Assembly: GCA_023548195.1 (NCBI GenBank)
Contig: JAJHZJ010000532.1
Coordinates: 2,553,725-2,617,724, forward strand
Source: Bettongia penicillata ogilbyi
Taxonomy: Eukaryota; Chordata; Mammalia; Diprotodontia; Potoroidae
Direction: 5' to 3'
DNA length: 64,000 nucleotides
Within the stretch, counting starts at the first letter, position 1, and the number at the start of each line of letters is the position of its first letter. The notes under the pieces are model-generated. The model saw only the letters and a list, made by a program, of their open reading frames with translations. It was not told where the DNA came from and did not search any database. The translations under genes were made by a program, and so were the position numbers. This document shows positions 46,510 to 59,559 of the stretch, in pieces.

Positions 46510-46650
46510 TAGCATACTACAGTGTAATCCAGCAGCCATTTATTAAGTGGATACTATGAATAAGCTACTGTGCTAGCCACTGGCAGTGTGGAAGCAACAA
46601 GAAAAAGAAATCTTTATCCTCCAGGAGGTTTGAATCTATATTTTTCACAT
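46510..46650 (-). repeat. L2 LINE 3' end fragment
   Basis: catttattaagtggatacta and gctactgtgctagccactgg mark the inverse L2 3' end. Confidence 0.65.
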
Positions 46651-47189
46651 ATGTGTTCGTACATGTATGCTGTAATTACCTATTATGGAAGGAAATTCAT
46701 CATCTTAGATCTCTTATTACTGTGTTCAGGTGGGATAAAATAGTAGAAGACTGACTTCATTTTCTTTCCTTTATAAACCACTTTAGCACCACTAAACTTT
46801 TAGAAATTAAAGAGCATACACAGAATATGTTAGCAATGTATTTCTGTTACTGAAGTAAGTAATCGAAGTTCTCTTTGCCATTGTCAAATAAAAAGTTTCA
46901 GTAAATTCAAGACAAATGAAAGAAGACATTTTGTTGGGACATTTTTATAAGGCAGTGGTTTATGTTACATCTAGTTAAATGCTTTTTGGGGGTGGGAAAG
47001 TATTTGTTGCTACTAAGTACTAAATACAGGGGGATTTCATATTCTCTTCACCTCTCCTGTTCTGTGTAGCATTGTGAAACCTCACAGTTCTTTTGAATTT
47101 TCATTTGTACTATATTCCTTTATGCGTGGATCATTTTTTACCATATTATATAGAGATGAAAATAGTAGATGTATGGGTATATAGTTGTT
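46651..47189. other. Intronic DNA, nothing recognised
   Basis: AT-rich, no nameable feature. Confidence 0.5.
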
Positions 47190-47712
47190 GATATCTTCTC
47201 AGTTACCCTAGCCTGGGAGAGAGAGAAGTACAGGGAGGGATAATTGAGAAGAGGGGGAGGGGATCAGTTTAGTTTTGGCCATGTTGAGTTTAAGATGTCT
47301 ATGGAACCTCCAGATGGAGATGTGAGACTGGAGGTCAACAGAAGGGCTAGAGCTAAATAAAAAGATGACTTCCCTTTTACTAGTGAGGGTATCCAGGTCC
47401 CCCAGACTTGCCGTCTAGATGGCATCCTTGACTTCTCTTTCTCTCTTAAGCCTACTCCCTAATTCCTCGTCCAGACTGTTGCTAAGGCCTGTCAGTCCCC
47501 TCTTTGGGCATCACCACCACTCTGGCCTAGGTCTTCATCCTCTCAGACCTGAACTATTTTGCAGCAGCTCGCTGGTTAGTACCCTGCTTTAAGGTTCTTC
47601 TGACTCCTCTTAAAGTGATCTTCCTGATGTCCAGGCCTGACCATTTCACCCCCTACTTAGTAAAACCCAGTGGTCCCTGTCACCCCAGTGATCAAGTATA
47701 AAATACATTGAA
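47190..47712 (+). repeat. L2 LINE with inverted 5' part (twin-priming form)
   Basis: 47190-47360 is L2 in inverse orientation (gttttggccatgttgagttt). 47375-47712 is L2 in plus orientation and begins where the inverted part left off (atggcatccttgacttctct, then gatcttcctgatgtccaggc). Together they cover a continuous L2 stretch with one inversion. Confidence 0.6.
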
Positions 47713-47714
47713 AG

Positions 47715-48490
47715 CCATCCCCCCTTTCCAGTTTTCTGCACTTGTTCGCACAGATGTTGGCAGGTTGTTCACACTTGTCGCTCATTACTGCATCCCTTAT
47801 TACTACAAAAGGCATTCATATATGTTCATTTTTCAGATGTTCCCCGTTTGATTCCTAATGCTTTGCCCCCACAAAAGTTATTGCTCTTGATATTTCGCTT
47901 TTTGTCTTTGATTTGCCGGGTATACGTCAAGCTGTGGAATTTCTGGGTCAAAGAGTATGAATGGTTGAGTCACTCTTTCCTCTGTGACTAAACTTTTTTC
48001 TTTCATTTCCACTCCTTTCCCCATTGAAAAGGAAGAAAAACAGAATTTTTAACAAATAAAATACATGCCCACATTTGTCATATCCAAAAATCTGTATTTC
48101 ATGTTGCCTTGTGAATCCATCGTTTCCCTTATCAGGGAAGGGATAGTATATGTGCACCATCAGCCCTCCTGTAGGGGTGTTTGTGGTGCTGATCGTAGTT
48201 CTTAAGGCTTTATAGCGTTGTTATTGCAGAAATTGTTCGTGTTCTGCTTGCCACACTCTATATCAGTTCTTGGGAGTCTTCCCAGGTTTATCTGAACCCT
48301 GGTTTTTTTTTTTTTTTGTCACTGATGAAAATTTTCAGCATTGTCTCCCTGAATCCACTTTCCCCGTAAGCTGGGTGTTTTTTATTGTTCTGTTTTGCAT
48401 TGTGTGAATTTTGTGAACACATAAATGCTGCATTATAACAGAGCTAACTGTGTTATGTTTTGTTCTGCTATTCCCAAATTGATGAACACC
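47715..48490 (-). repeat. L1 LINE 3' part
   Basis: Degraded inverse of the L1 ORF2 end (ctttgcccccacaaaagtta, ... tttctgggtcaaagagtatg) and 3'UTR. Confidence 0.55.
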
Positions 48491-48494
48491 CCAA

Positions 48495-48777
48495 GTTTTC
48501 AGCTCTTTAAGAGGCCTGTTTACTGAATGGACGTTACCTCCCTCTAAGTGAGTACTGAATAGGCCTTAGCCTAAAAAGGCCAGTCTCCCATTGCATCCTG
48601 GGCCATCTCCAGTCATCCTGATGAATATCTGGTCACTGAATCCAGATGGTTCAGGAAGAGAAAGTGAGGCTGGTGACCTTGCACAGCCCTTCCCACTCAA
48701 AGTCAAATGCAAATCATGTCATCATTTCTCTGATGGCATCATTGTCTTTGAAAACGAAGGGCAAACACAGCATAAAA
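48495..48777 (+). repeat. SINE with RTE-type tail
   Basis: Full order: 'tggccatctccagtcatc', '..gatgaatatctggtcactg', 'ggctggtgaccttgcacagc', 'aaatcatgtcatcatttctc'. It abuts the end of the YWHAZ pseudogene. Confidence 0.75.
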
Positions 48778-50060
48778 TGAGTAGTAAAATATGCAAAAAT
48801 AATGAAAGCAGACAGCAGAGCAGCTTCACAAATAATGGAATGAAAACGGTTTCCGCCCATTTCCAGTGTAAATTTACTGGTTTAAGACTTTTGTTTCAAG
48901 GAGCACTTTTTGTAACTACAGTCATAAAGGTGAACATAGTGAGGTTGTGTATTCCAGAGATCCATATGGTATGACATGTAATATGAGACATTTATTTCTT
49001 CCACAGCTACAAGTGCTCCAACCCTGTGGCTGGAACTAATTATCCTTCCTCTCCTCCCCTTCCCCAATTGTAGACCAGTTTGTAGGCAGTTTTGTTTTTC
49101 CAGCATGGAAGCTGTTTTAACACTGGCCTTGTGAAATCACAGCATACCAAAAGTGTTATGCCAAACATGTAAAACAGGCATAAAAATTCCATATCTCCAT
49201 ATTGGCCACCTCAGATAAAAATGTTATATTACTATAACAGAATGTTAACTAGTTCTACTCTCCCAATATTAAACATAAAAACCACTTCAGAAATATTACA
49301 TATCCAAATAGAATCAACATAATCATAAATCATAAACAAAAACTGTTTGAGGGACAGCAGGGATGACCATGTAGTCTGCTGTGTAAATTTAGGATGGGGC
49401 CGGTGAATTCTCCCCCCTCTTCCTGCTTCATCTTTATCTTTCTGGGTGTCTGCTGTCCAGTTGTCTCTCGGTTATTTTAGTGTTCTGTTTTTTTATGATT
49501 CTTCACTTAAACGTATTAAGTTCAGCAATGGCTTCATCAGAAGCTGTCTTCACCAGGGCACAAGTTTTCTCCAGAGTGCTCAGTATCTTATAATAGAACA
49601 TAGAGAAGTTGAGGGCCCTCTCCTTTTGTCCTGATTTCAGATGCTTGTTATTGATCCACTTGTCCTTTCTGATAACCACCAGCATCGGCCTCAGCCAAGT
49701 AGCAGCACTGGTCTCCTTTTGTTTTCAAATTAAGATTGTGCTTTTTTTGTGAATGGTTAGGAATCAAGAACTTTTCCACAGAGACAGGACTTCATTGCAG
49801 ATATCTCTTAATTCGGTTTTCTCTCTGTCCTTGGGCCATCTATTATTTTTTCTCAGCACCATCAATACTTGAAACAACCCTCCAAAATGACTGCTGGCTT
49901 CCTGTGCCATTTTTGTAAGCAACAAAGGGGATTGTTCATACCCTCTTCGTTGGATCGTTCCATTCCTTGCTCACAGACTTCATGCAAGCCACACGTCATC
50001 ATATTGCTCAGCAAACCTGTGACTCTGTGTCTCCCCCATATCTCACTTCACAGTGCAGCT
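48778..50060 (-). pseudogene. YWHAZ: YWHAZ (14-3-3 zeta) processed pseudogene
   Basis: Read on the minus strand from about 50060 down, the sequence follows an intronless 14-3-3 coding region with many frameshifts and deletions. A recognisable C-terminal block at 49503-49600 reads [19 protein letters not shown], then [14 protein letters not shown]; the coding part ends near 49405 in the family's acidic tail. The next ~625 bp match the YWHAZ 3'UTR in order, as judged from memory. EKTC and the tail favour zeta over theta or epsilon. Intact 14-3-3 is about 245 residues; here most of the middle (about residues 115-170) is eroded or deleted. No poly(A) is seen: the low-coordinate end abuts an RTE-type SINE, so the 3' end was cut off or replaced. 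The copy is non-functional and lies within a JMY intron, antisense to JMY. Confidence 0.85.
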
Positions 50061-50221
50061 GCCAGCAACCACTTAATGCTCTTGAGTGTCTTTGGAAGTC
50101 CTTCCTGAGCTAGGAGTTCTCATTTAGATGCTTTCCTTACTTTGCCATGTGGATGACTGTCTGATTAAAAATTGATGCTTTCTCATGCCACAGCAATCAT
50201 TCTTTCTCTTTTTCTGTCCAG

Positions 50222-50387
50222 ATGCAGAGTTTACAAGGGGGCACGGAAGCCATTGCCCTTTTGGATCAGTTAGAAGCTGACTATTACGATCTTCAGCTTC
50301 AGTTGTATGAAGTACAATTTGAGATCTTGAAATGTGAGGAGTTACTGCTAACTGCTCAGCTTGAAAGCATCAGGAGACTTGTCTCAG
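50222..50387 (+). CDS. JMY: JMY internal exon (probably exon 5), 55 codons plus 1 nt
   Basis: Strong pyrimidine tract and cag acceptor end at 50221; donor cag|gtatat begins at 50388. It encodes MQSLQGGTEA... to ...LESIRRLVS plus one base. The first codon is ATG but is internal. The distal end of a YWHAZ pseudogene lies about 160 bp upstream, so the acceptor and branch-point region abut retroposed DNA. Confidence 0.94.
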
Positions 50388-51549
50388 GTATATGCAGTAG
50401 GCATTTTCCCCTAAAGATGTACGTAGGCCTGTTAAACTGTAAGTATTGGTGGGAAATGTAAGTGGAAGCAGTAGCTGCATTTATGTCAAAGGATAAGAAA
50501 ATTCTAACAGAAGTACTCTTTTAATAGACTTCTTCCAAGGTGTGATGAGTAGTTTGTTTGGCTTTTAGTATCTTTGCATCTTTTTGGAAGTTTCGTTTAG
50601 GTCATCAAAAAGAAAATGAAAAAAAAGTTTTTAAAAAATTATTTGAATTCAATAATGTGGATTTTTTTTTTTGTATTTTAACATCTTTAAGAGATTTGAA
50701 CTGAACAACTTTGGAGAAATGGGAAAAGAAAATACTTGAAGGTATTATAAACATATGCCCAAAGTACATTATTACAATTCCTTAAAGTTGGAATCTGGTA
50801 ACTTGTAGGAGTGGCAGCCCCTCTGGTTGCTTACTTTGTTTCACAGTCATAATGTGCCTATATTGTTTGTGAGGGTGACACTGCTGACCCAGCACACCGA
50901 TTCTTCCAGTGCCTTGTTCCCTTTGGGGCCGTTAGCGTATCCTTACAAAATGATTAGCAGGAACTGGTGTCCATAAATGTGGCCATGCAGAGGTAATTGA
51001 CCTAGTTGGGGATCAGAACCTGTAACTTTGACGTAGCACAGTGTTTAAACCCAAGTCACATAGAAGTTCATAGATTTGGGATTTGCTTCTCACCTCTCTC
51101 ACAGGCTTCTCTTCCGTACTTGCTCTTCTGCTTCCACCTTCCTCATTTGAACATTTCAGAGAAGGCTGCTTTTGTGCCTTAATTACTGCTGCATCAAGCC
51201 CATTCTCTTCCTACTGGGCCTCAGCTAGCTGATGTGGTGGAGCCACCCCCGACCTCTTTTAGCTGAAAAGATAACATTATTGCCTGTTCAGATTCAGTAG
51301 TTTAAGGTTCCCCTTGGAAGCCAAGAGTTAGTTGTTTTTATAGTTTTTGTTCCCTTAGCTAGCTTTAGCTTTAAAGGGAGATGGTATGGTACGCATTAAG
51401 AGTTTGTGTTTTTTCTAACCTCTGGCTTTTATACTACTACAGTGTGGTCCCAGGGGGCTGTTGTTGAAAGCTACCAGGCAGTTTCAGCACATACAGATCC
51501 GCTTAAAGTAGTGACCACACAACAATAATGTGAAGCATCAGGCTTTCAT
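50388..51549. other. JMY intron, nothing recognised
   Basis: No nameable repeat apart from short homopolymer runs. Confidence 0.5.
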
Positions 51550-52420
51550 TTTGGTTATCAGAAAATATCTATCGAACACCTTCTGCAGTCCGCTGTACTA
51601 ATCGTGAGGAGTTTAACACTATGTCCCTGCCCTCACGGGCTTGCTGTAGTGGGGTGACAAGATATATGTGGGGAAAGTTTAATAATTTGAAGTGTATTGC
51701 TAGGTATTAAACGACATCATTAGGCTTAGGTAGGTTTCCATGATTTTTACCAATGAATGAGTTTACTCCCAAGCCCACCATTTTTTATTTTCAACATCGA
51801 ATGGAATGAATGAATAAAAGAAAGAAAAAGCATTATCAGTCACTCACTGTACGCCAAGTACTCGGGAAATAGACATACAAAGGCAAAGATAGTCTCTGCT
51901 CTCGTGGAATTTACATTCTAATGGGGGAAATCACATCTGGTAACCTCAAAGGGTAACTTAAGTTCTGGGGGAGGAGAGTGTCGTACATGGAGTTACTGTG
52001 GAGTAAACGGACACACCCCTTTCAAGAGTAATTGCCAAAGCTGATTAGATTGTAATTCCAATACTAGATGACTTGGTAAAGGCTGTGTGTAGAGCCACCT
52101 GAAATAGTGACCTAAATAAAACAGTCATCAGTATGGAAAGCACGTGGTTTTGGGGGTAGGAATTTTGTCCAGCAATTAAATGATAGGATATAGACTATGC
52201 AATCATTAAGCATACAGATGAAAGGAAGGAAGATGAAGGTGAGGGTGAAAGATTAGTAGAGATTCAAAAGTCAAGTTGGACTAATCAGAACTTAATAGCA
52301 TTTTGTTGAGGAATGAGAGATGCAGAAGCGCAGCCACTGTTAGGCAGAGAAAATAGGAACAATCAAGTTAAGAGGCTATCGATGTAAAATGTGCTAACAA
52401 GGAAGTAAGTGCACAGTGTA
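51550..52420 (-). repeat. L2 LINE fragments
   Basis: Two 3' ends in inverse orientation (51565-51660 and about 51830-51930; gaatttacattctaatgggg), followed by the purine-rich RT inverse. Confidence 0.6.
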
Positions 52421-53223
52421 TGTCAAAGCAAGCTCTGTCTTATTGGTATGCCTAAAGGGAAATACAGCGTAAAGAAACGAAAACCATCTTGTCAGCCATT
52501 GCTGTGTAATGATCTGAAGTAGATTCTTCAAAGAACATTAGCCTTGATTAAAAATACTTGTGCAAAACAGAGGTTCTTTGGCTAGGTTCTGTGAACTTTG
52601 AAAACAATTTTGGTAACTGTTCTAAACTTCAGCAGTGGAGAGTGGGATTGTGAATTGTGCAATTAGATAAAATTATGAGTTGTGGGATTAGATTAAAAAA
52701 ATCTCAAAGGGAATTCAAGCATACCGGTTTTCTCTTAACTGTTTCAGCCTGAGTTTAGGCCTGCTTACAACTAGAAAGATGAGCTAGGTATTTTGGGAGG
52801 TTTTTTTGCGCTGATTGAGAATAAAGAACAGTGAGGGAAAGCCCTGGTGGAATTAATGAGGAGTCTAAACTATGGATTCGTAGTTTTTATTATTTCTGAG
52901 TAGAGCCCACAAAGTAAGAGATTAACCACTGATAAAATGTGGTTACCCAGAGACCTCCCTGCGCCTGCTGCAGCAGCTCTGTTGCAGTTAGGTCGGTGCA
53001 TACGTGAGGTGAGGGAGGGTTTTAAATGTTTCACCGTTAGTACTCTTCAGGATCTTCACTTGGGCTAATGAGTTAATTTACTTAACTACATCCCTCTTTT
53101 TTCCCTCTAGGTGGAATACATGTAAGCCTTGACCTAACTCATGTCAAAGTTTCCACAGATGTAGAATTAATGAAGGTTCAAATTAATGTGTTTTTCCCCC
53201 ATTTTATTGACTTTTCATAACAG

Positions 53224-53411
53224 AAAAGAGAGATGAAGTAGTATATTATGACACTTACGAAAGTATGGAGGCAATGCTTGAAAAGGAAGAGATGGCAGCG
53301 TCCCTGCATCTCCAGAGGGAGGAGCTGCAGAAACTTCAACAGAAAGCTCGGCAATTGGAAGCAAGGCGTGGGCGCGTTTCAGCCAAGAAAGCCTACCTCA
53401 GAAACAAAAAG
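53224..53411 (+). CDS. JMY: JMY internal exon (probably exon 6), 63 codons with the split first codon
   Basis: Acceptor gacttttcataacag ends at 53223; donor aag|gtttga begins at 53412. The donor is weaker than the others: +3 to +6 are ttga where the consensus is aagt. The product reads EKRDEVVYYD... to ...KKAYLRNKK and contains a Gln/Glu/Lys-rich coiled-coil segment. A (CT)n tract of about 46 units begins 346 bp downstream. Confidence 0.94.
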
Positions 53412-53754
53412 GTTTGATTCTTAAAATTTTTCTCAAATGTATAATTTTAAATTCCCCTTTTAGGCATCCTTTTTCTATAGCCACACACTGAAAATTCTAA
53501 TCAGTTTGTAAAAAATTCTAAAGGATTGAATTCCTAAAGCTGAGTTATTTTTTTATTACTTAGCTTGAAAGAATTAACAGATTTAGTTCTCCTTTGTAGA
53601 CTCCCCACCCCCAAGGGAAGAAAGAATAATGGCAATGATTTTATGCTCACCAGCAGCCTTTGCTTACATTTAGTCAGTGAAGTGGCCTGTGCCCACTGGT
53701 CTGTCACAGACAGGCTTAGTGTTCTTAAGAAAATTCTGAGCACAGCTCAGTCCT

Positions 53755-53878
<124 letters not shown>

Positions 53879-54059
53879 TAACCTTAAATGCTTATGTTGA
53901 ACATGGAACAATTTTTTTTTGTTTTGCAAAGTAAAGATGTAGTTGTTTTTATGCTGTGTGTGGCATTAACATTTTATGGAATCTGAAACAGCCACAAGGA
54001 AAATGACTAAATATGAATGAAAACCATTGCTGACACAAAATAATATTTGCTCATGCTTT

Positions 54060-54190
54060 ACAAATTAGATAAGGCCAGTACCTGCATGATCTTCCATATG
54101 TAAAATGAAAGAGTTTGATTAGATGACCCCTGTGGTCCTTCTCATTTCTTAAATACCATGATCCTATGTAACAAGCAGATATTTATAAGA
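54060..54190 (+). repeat. SINE 3' part
   Basis: tatgtaaaatgaaagagttt, gattagatgacccctgtggt and ccatgatcctatg mark the SINE tail. Confidence 0.6.
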
Positions 54191-56789
54191 ACTCCTGAAT
54201 ATAGAAAATTCCTTTTTTCTTGACTCTGATCCTTACCTCATTTCTAAACTGTCTTGCTGGCGTCTATAAATGCAGTACAATATTAGCAGTCATTTTTTCA
54301 CTTGTTATTGCTCTCTGGAGCCCAAAACAGACTAGAGCATGTGATCATCTTTTTCTCATATGTTCTAAGAATTATTGATTTGGCTTCATCCAACAGTTAT
54401 TTAGCCCCTTTTCTGTGTTTGATAGGTACTAGGGTTAAATAGAATGGACACGGTATTGCTCTTCAGGATCTTCCGTACCAGATCTCCTTGGGACTCTGCC
54501 TCCCGGCTCTGCTCTAGTACTATTTTCGCAGCACACGTCATTATACTTTGCTTCTTCCCCTCCTGCCCTCTCTCTCCTTCCCCACACCCTTAAAAAAATG
54601 GAGAATGCCATGCATTCTTTGCAGTGCTTCATGAACCTGGAGTCAAATTTAGTGAATTCTCAGTGAAGTATTTTCTTTCTGCAAACCATGTTCAAAAAAA
54701 AAGCACTGCCTACTAGCACTATAACTTTCTTCAAAAAGTAGGTGCCCCAGCATTTTTTGTTCCATGCTGTTTCAAACACCCATAAGACTTTCACTCTTCT
54801 TGGCTTGGAAAAAAAGAGCCCCTTATTGTGTCCACTGTAGGTAGGTCTGAGTGCTATCTAGCTAATAAATATGCAAGTAAATATTGTTAGAATTTGGAAA
54901 TAGCTTTGCTGTTCTACATGGAAGAAATGATACCTTTGGTGGGAAAGATGTTTAAACTCCCTAAGACTGATTCCAAGTATTGCAAAAGCACCAGTTGATA
55001 GGTGATCACCAGTCACAGCCCTTTGCCTTTGTGTAGTCCTGCTTGAATGTCTTTTGTCTTCTCAATCATTTAATCTGCTTAACCACCTTATAAGGTAGGG
55101 AGAAGGGATTTTTTAGAAGCCTGTTTTCCAATGAAGACTAAGTTGGAAACAGTTTAAGGAATTTTCCTAAAATTATACTGCCACTTACTGATATAATTAA
55201 GACTTAAATAAAATCTCTTAAGTAACCCTTAGTTACTTAATCTTTTAAAGTAGGTCCCTGCAAAATTCTCAGAACTTTTGCTAGGTGCTGGGCATATAAA
55301 TGCCAACAAGAACAACCAAAGACTGAGCGTGCCTTACTTCTGTCTGGCTTGAAAATATAATTGATTTTATAATTATGTGGAAACTGGGCTTTTTGCCATT
55401 GAGTCACACATGTCCATATATTAGTTTTTACTGTTAATTAGCTTACAGAAAAATTATCGTTCATGATTATTACTAATTTTTAAATAAATTTGGTTTGCCT
55501 TTTATAAAATAATATCAACTTAATCAGATAGAGGAAAATTCCACTCTAAATGATTTAGCAATAGGACATCTGTAACGAGGTGATGTTTACTAGCATAGGG
55601 TTATGTTCTTTCTTCTCTTTTCATTATTTGGAGCCAGTGGTGAAGTACATGCAGATTACATGTGTGCTGGAAGTTGTCTTTTTGCTGATAGTGATTACGA
55701 CCAGCGTTAAATCAATCTAAAATCCAACCTGTAGTAAAAATACACCCCTTGTTAACGATACTCCAAGATTGCTAAAGGTAGTCCTTCAGTGTCGTTAATA
55801 GGCATTTTATTTCCAAGGATGCACGATTTTATGCTTTGCCAATCTTGTGCAGTCCTGCTAGTGATAATTCCTGGCATGTGATAGATTTGGGCTTCATTCC
55901 TACTTCCCTGTTCATTCGGTTATTTGTATGTAGAGGGTTAGTGCATAACCAGCTTTTAACAAGTGAGTTTAAGGCATCATTATTGAAAGAATCCTGTTTT
56001 GTCTTTGTTCTCTTTGCTAAATGTTTTCTGTTTTATGACTCTTTCCTCATCCCTTTATCTGGCTGCCAAGCTCTTGCCTTTCTGTCACCCTCTTCTCCAG
56101 GCTGCATACTTTCTGCTATTAGACATATGCTCAGAATCTCCCATAGTCATCTGCCACAAAAAAAAAAAGCTAACACATGACATCCATTGGCAAAATATGC
56201 CAGAAGGCTAACTTACTGCTTGGCAAGTAGGCTGTGTTATCATTTCAGTGGCATTTATTTAATAAGTATTTGGTTGAGTCACCTGTCTCTAAATACTGTG
56301 AAAGAGAAACAAGTTAGAAGCATATACTTTAAGATACAGCATATCCGTCCAGAGAGTAGATTTGTGACCTCTTTTTTGTTTACAAAGGTAATGAATGTAT
56401 CGCAGCTTTTGGGAGTGGTAACAACACATAGAAGGAGTAGAATATTAGTATTTTACTTCCTGCATGATTTAAATGGTTCTCTCACCTGGATTTTAAACAC
56501 TTTCTCTTTAGTTCTCTTAAGTGCTTATAAGCAAATATTATATATAGCTGGTGGAATTGTAAATACCATTCTGAGTCAGATTTTGAGGGAGCGGTTGTTA
56601 GAACGTTCATAAACCTTTTTTGGATTTCTCATTGTGGCATGGAGGTGATTGGATCCTTGGGGCGACGCTGGAAAAGCACAAGCCCTGGCAGGTTCTGCCG
56701 TGCTGGGAAGGTTGGGGTCTAATGCTGACAGTAGGCGGTGTCTACTGGGCTTATGATAAATATAAGCAAAAAGGCCACCGTGAGAAAAT
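54191..56789. other. JMY intron, largely unique
   Basis: A short L2-like 3' end is possible at 55265-55340. No conserved frame or RNA gene. Frames of 114 and 141 codons (55836-56180, 56187-56612) look like chance. Confidence 0.45.
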
Positions 56790-57480
56790 CAATCTAGTAT
56801 TTATTAAGCACCCACTATGTGTGAGACATAGTAGTCTGGGCTAGAAAATGAGGTCATAAAGACAAAAATGAAAAGTCCTCGCCCTCAAGAAGCTTATGTT
56901 CTACCAGGAAAGATAAATATACATAATTATAGAGGTATTAAACACACATATTTTGAGGGGGAAGGTCTACCATAGAAGGTGGCCGTTAGGCTGAGTCTTT
57001 AAGGAAACTGAATCCTAAGAAGTGAAGGTGAGGAGGAGGAGGGGGGACATTCCAGGCATTGGGCAGCCAGAGCTGGAGCATCGTGTAGGGAGTGAAATGT
57101 CTGGGAGGAAGAGCCATCAGAAGACCAACCTGACGGAAGAGGACTTTTAGGAGGAAGGGAAGGGAAAATCTAATGATGCTGATGAAGCAAGCTGGGGGTC
57201 AAATTGTAGACACTTTTAAATTAAAAATAGAAGAGTTTATATTTAATCCTCATAGTGAAAAAGAACCAGTAGAATTTTAGTGGAGTGAGACTTGCCCAAG
57301 GTGGGTGGTTAGGAGGGGAGGACTTAAGGCAGGGAGCCTCATTAGAAGACTGTTGCAGTATTCCAGATGAGCGGCAATGGAGCCTCAGAGTTTTGGCTTT
57401 AGGCACTTTGAGTCCGAGGTGCCTGTGAGATATCCAGTATCAAATATACAGTAGGCAGTTGGCGATATGTGACTAGAGCT
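56790..57480 (-). repeat. L2 LINE with its 3' end at low coordinate
   Basis: Starts tagtatttattaagcaccca and runs to gtaggcagttggcgatatgt, the inverse of L2 from its end back into the RT region. Confidence 0.75.
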
Positions 57481-57484
57481 CAGG

Positions 57485-58600
57485 AGAAATACGAACCTGT
57501 TCAGCTCTCTAGTGTCTTCCTCCCTTGATCCCTAGACCTGTTATCAAAACATTGCCAACTACTCTCAGCATTGGAAGTCTCCCACCATTCCTCACCTTCA
57601 GTCCTACATACATGCTGCTGAACAGAGATGGGGAAAATCATACGAGCGTTCTTACTGGCTCCCCACAAATTTATGTCATCTGGGTCCTCCCCGGGCAATC
57701 ATACTATATATACTTTACCTCTCTTATCCATTCACCAGCTCCCTCTCTACAGTGTCTTTTCTGTTTATCTCTCCCCAGTCTCCCATAGATCCCCTTCCCA
57801 ACTCTTTCAGCTGAGAATTTTGCTTCTTAATTTTACAGAAAACAAATTGAGAGCATTTTGCCATGAGCGCCTTCTTCATCCTCTGTCACTCAGATGCTTT
57901 CTGCCACTGTCTTCTCAATTTCCACCTTTGCCACATTTTTCAGATATGCCCCTTCAATCCTCTGATACAGCCACTCCCTCAGTGTAAGTCCTCATCGCTT
58001 CACTCTAGGACCGCTGTAATAGCCTGCTGGTGCATCTTCTTGCCTCAAGTCTTTCTCCACTCCAATTTGTCCTCTATTCATCCATTAACGTGATTTTCTT
58101 AAAGCACCAGTGTGACCATGTCACCCACCTATACAATAAATTCCATTGGCTCTCTCCTGCCTCAAGTATCAGAAAGAAAATGCTTTCTATGGCATTTAAA
58201 CCCCTCCATAACCTAGCCCCTTCTTACCTTTCCAGTATCCTTACACTTTATTTCCTGCCACGTAGCCTTTGATCCAGTGAGAGTGACTTCCTGGCTGTTT
58301 CACAAACAAGACACTACATCTTTCTGGCTGTCTCCCATTCCTGGAAATATCTCCCTCCTGTCCTCGTAACTGTTGACCCTCCTGGCTTTCTTTTAAGTCC
58401 CAGCTAAAATCCTATCTTCTGTAGGAAGCCTTCCTAATCCTAAGTATTCTAGTGCCTTCCACTTTATGCCATATGCAGGTCATTTGTGTGTATTTGTTGA
58501 CATTCTCTCGCCCCATTAGATCATGCGTTCCTCGTGTGCAGAGACTCCTTTGCCTCCTTTTGTGTTCCCAGCACTTAATCAGCCAGTAGTTAGTTGGCAG
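57485..58600 (+). repeat. L2 LINE, internally deleted
   Basis: 57800-57960 matches the N-terminal side of the L2 RT. After a gap in L2 coverage, 58090-58600 matches the C-terminal part and 3' end (ccagtgtgaccatgtcaccc, aaacccctccataacctagc). It sits head-to-head with the preceding L2. Confidence 0.7.
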
Positions 58601-58739
58601 CAATTAGCAGTCAGCTTGATAACATGCAGCTTGAGAATCTAAGTGGGCCTTTCCTCATAACAAAAAAATCCATTAAAACCCACCCACAAAGCGCATAGGA
58701 AATGTAGCCCATGAAACAGCCTGCACTTACTGCGAGGGA

Positions 58740-58890
58740 AGGAAGTTCTTTCTTCTGTCTTCTCCAGACTGTTCAGATGCTCTGGAGGAGGGGAGGCTGG
58801 TGACCTACACATCCCTCCCTCCGTCAACACAAAGTCAAGTCCAAGTCATGTCATCATTCCTCTGATGGCACCGAAGGATGGACACAACGT
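58740..58890 (+). repeat. RTE-type SINE tail
   Basis: aggctggtgacctacacatc and gtcatgtcatcattcctctg are followed by the tail. Confidence 0.6.
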
Positions 58891-58909
58891 CAGCAGTCGC
58901 ACGGTGTTA

Positions 58910-59230
58910 GATTTCGTTTTAGTGTTCTTTTCATTTACATTGTTATTCAGCCTTTATTCTGTATCAGAATATACACATCTCCCCATGTTTCTCTGAATTC
59001 TTCCTAGTCTTTATTTCTTATATTGCAGTAAGAAATGTTGCAGTAATATTTAATTACGTTCATAGACCTTAGTTTTTTCATCTCATGACCCAGTCAGCAT
59101 GCCCATTGTTTTCATTTCTTTGCTATTGCATATTTTGGTCTATATGGTTCTTTCTTTTTGTCTTCGACTTTTTTGAGGAATATTTCTAATAATGGAATTT
59201 CTACATCAAAATATATAAACAGTTTAGTTA
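58910..59230 (-). repeat. L1 LINE 3' part
   Basis: Degraded inverse L1: 'ctgaattcttcctagtcttt', 'ggaatttctacatcaaaata'. Confidence 0.5.
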
Positions 59231-59559
59231 TTTTTTTAAAAACATAATTCTGTGGTTTACATTAAGTCTTGCCTGTGGCAGTTGACTTCCAGGTGGGCCA
59301 GTTTCAGGCTTCTCTGTCAGGTTCAACAGTCCACCTTGATGCATTTTGAGTAACAAAATCCTGACTCCTCTTAAAAGAAAAAGAGGCTGCGTGAAAAAAG
59401 CAGACAAGATTAACAGGCTATGGAGACCATCAAGAAGCAATATGTACTCTTACTAGAGCTATCCTTGGTCAAGAAAGAACCAGAAGGGTTTTATTTTCTG
59501 AAACCATAAGATTTACCATTCCACATTAAATTAAATTCTTTAAAAAAAAAAAACAGGTT

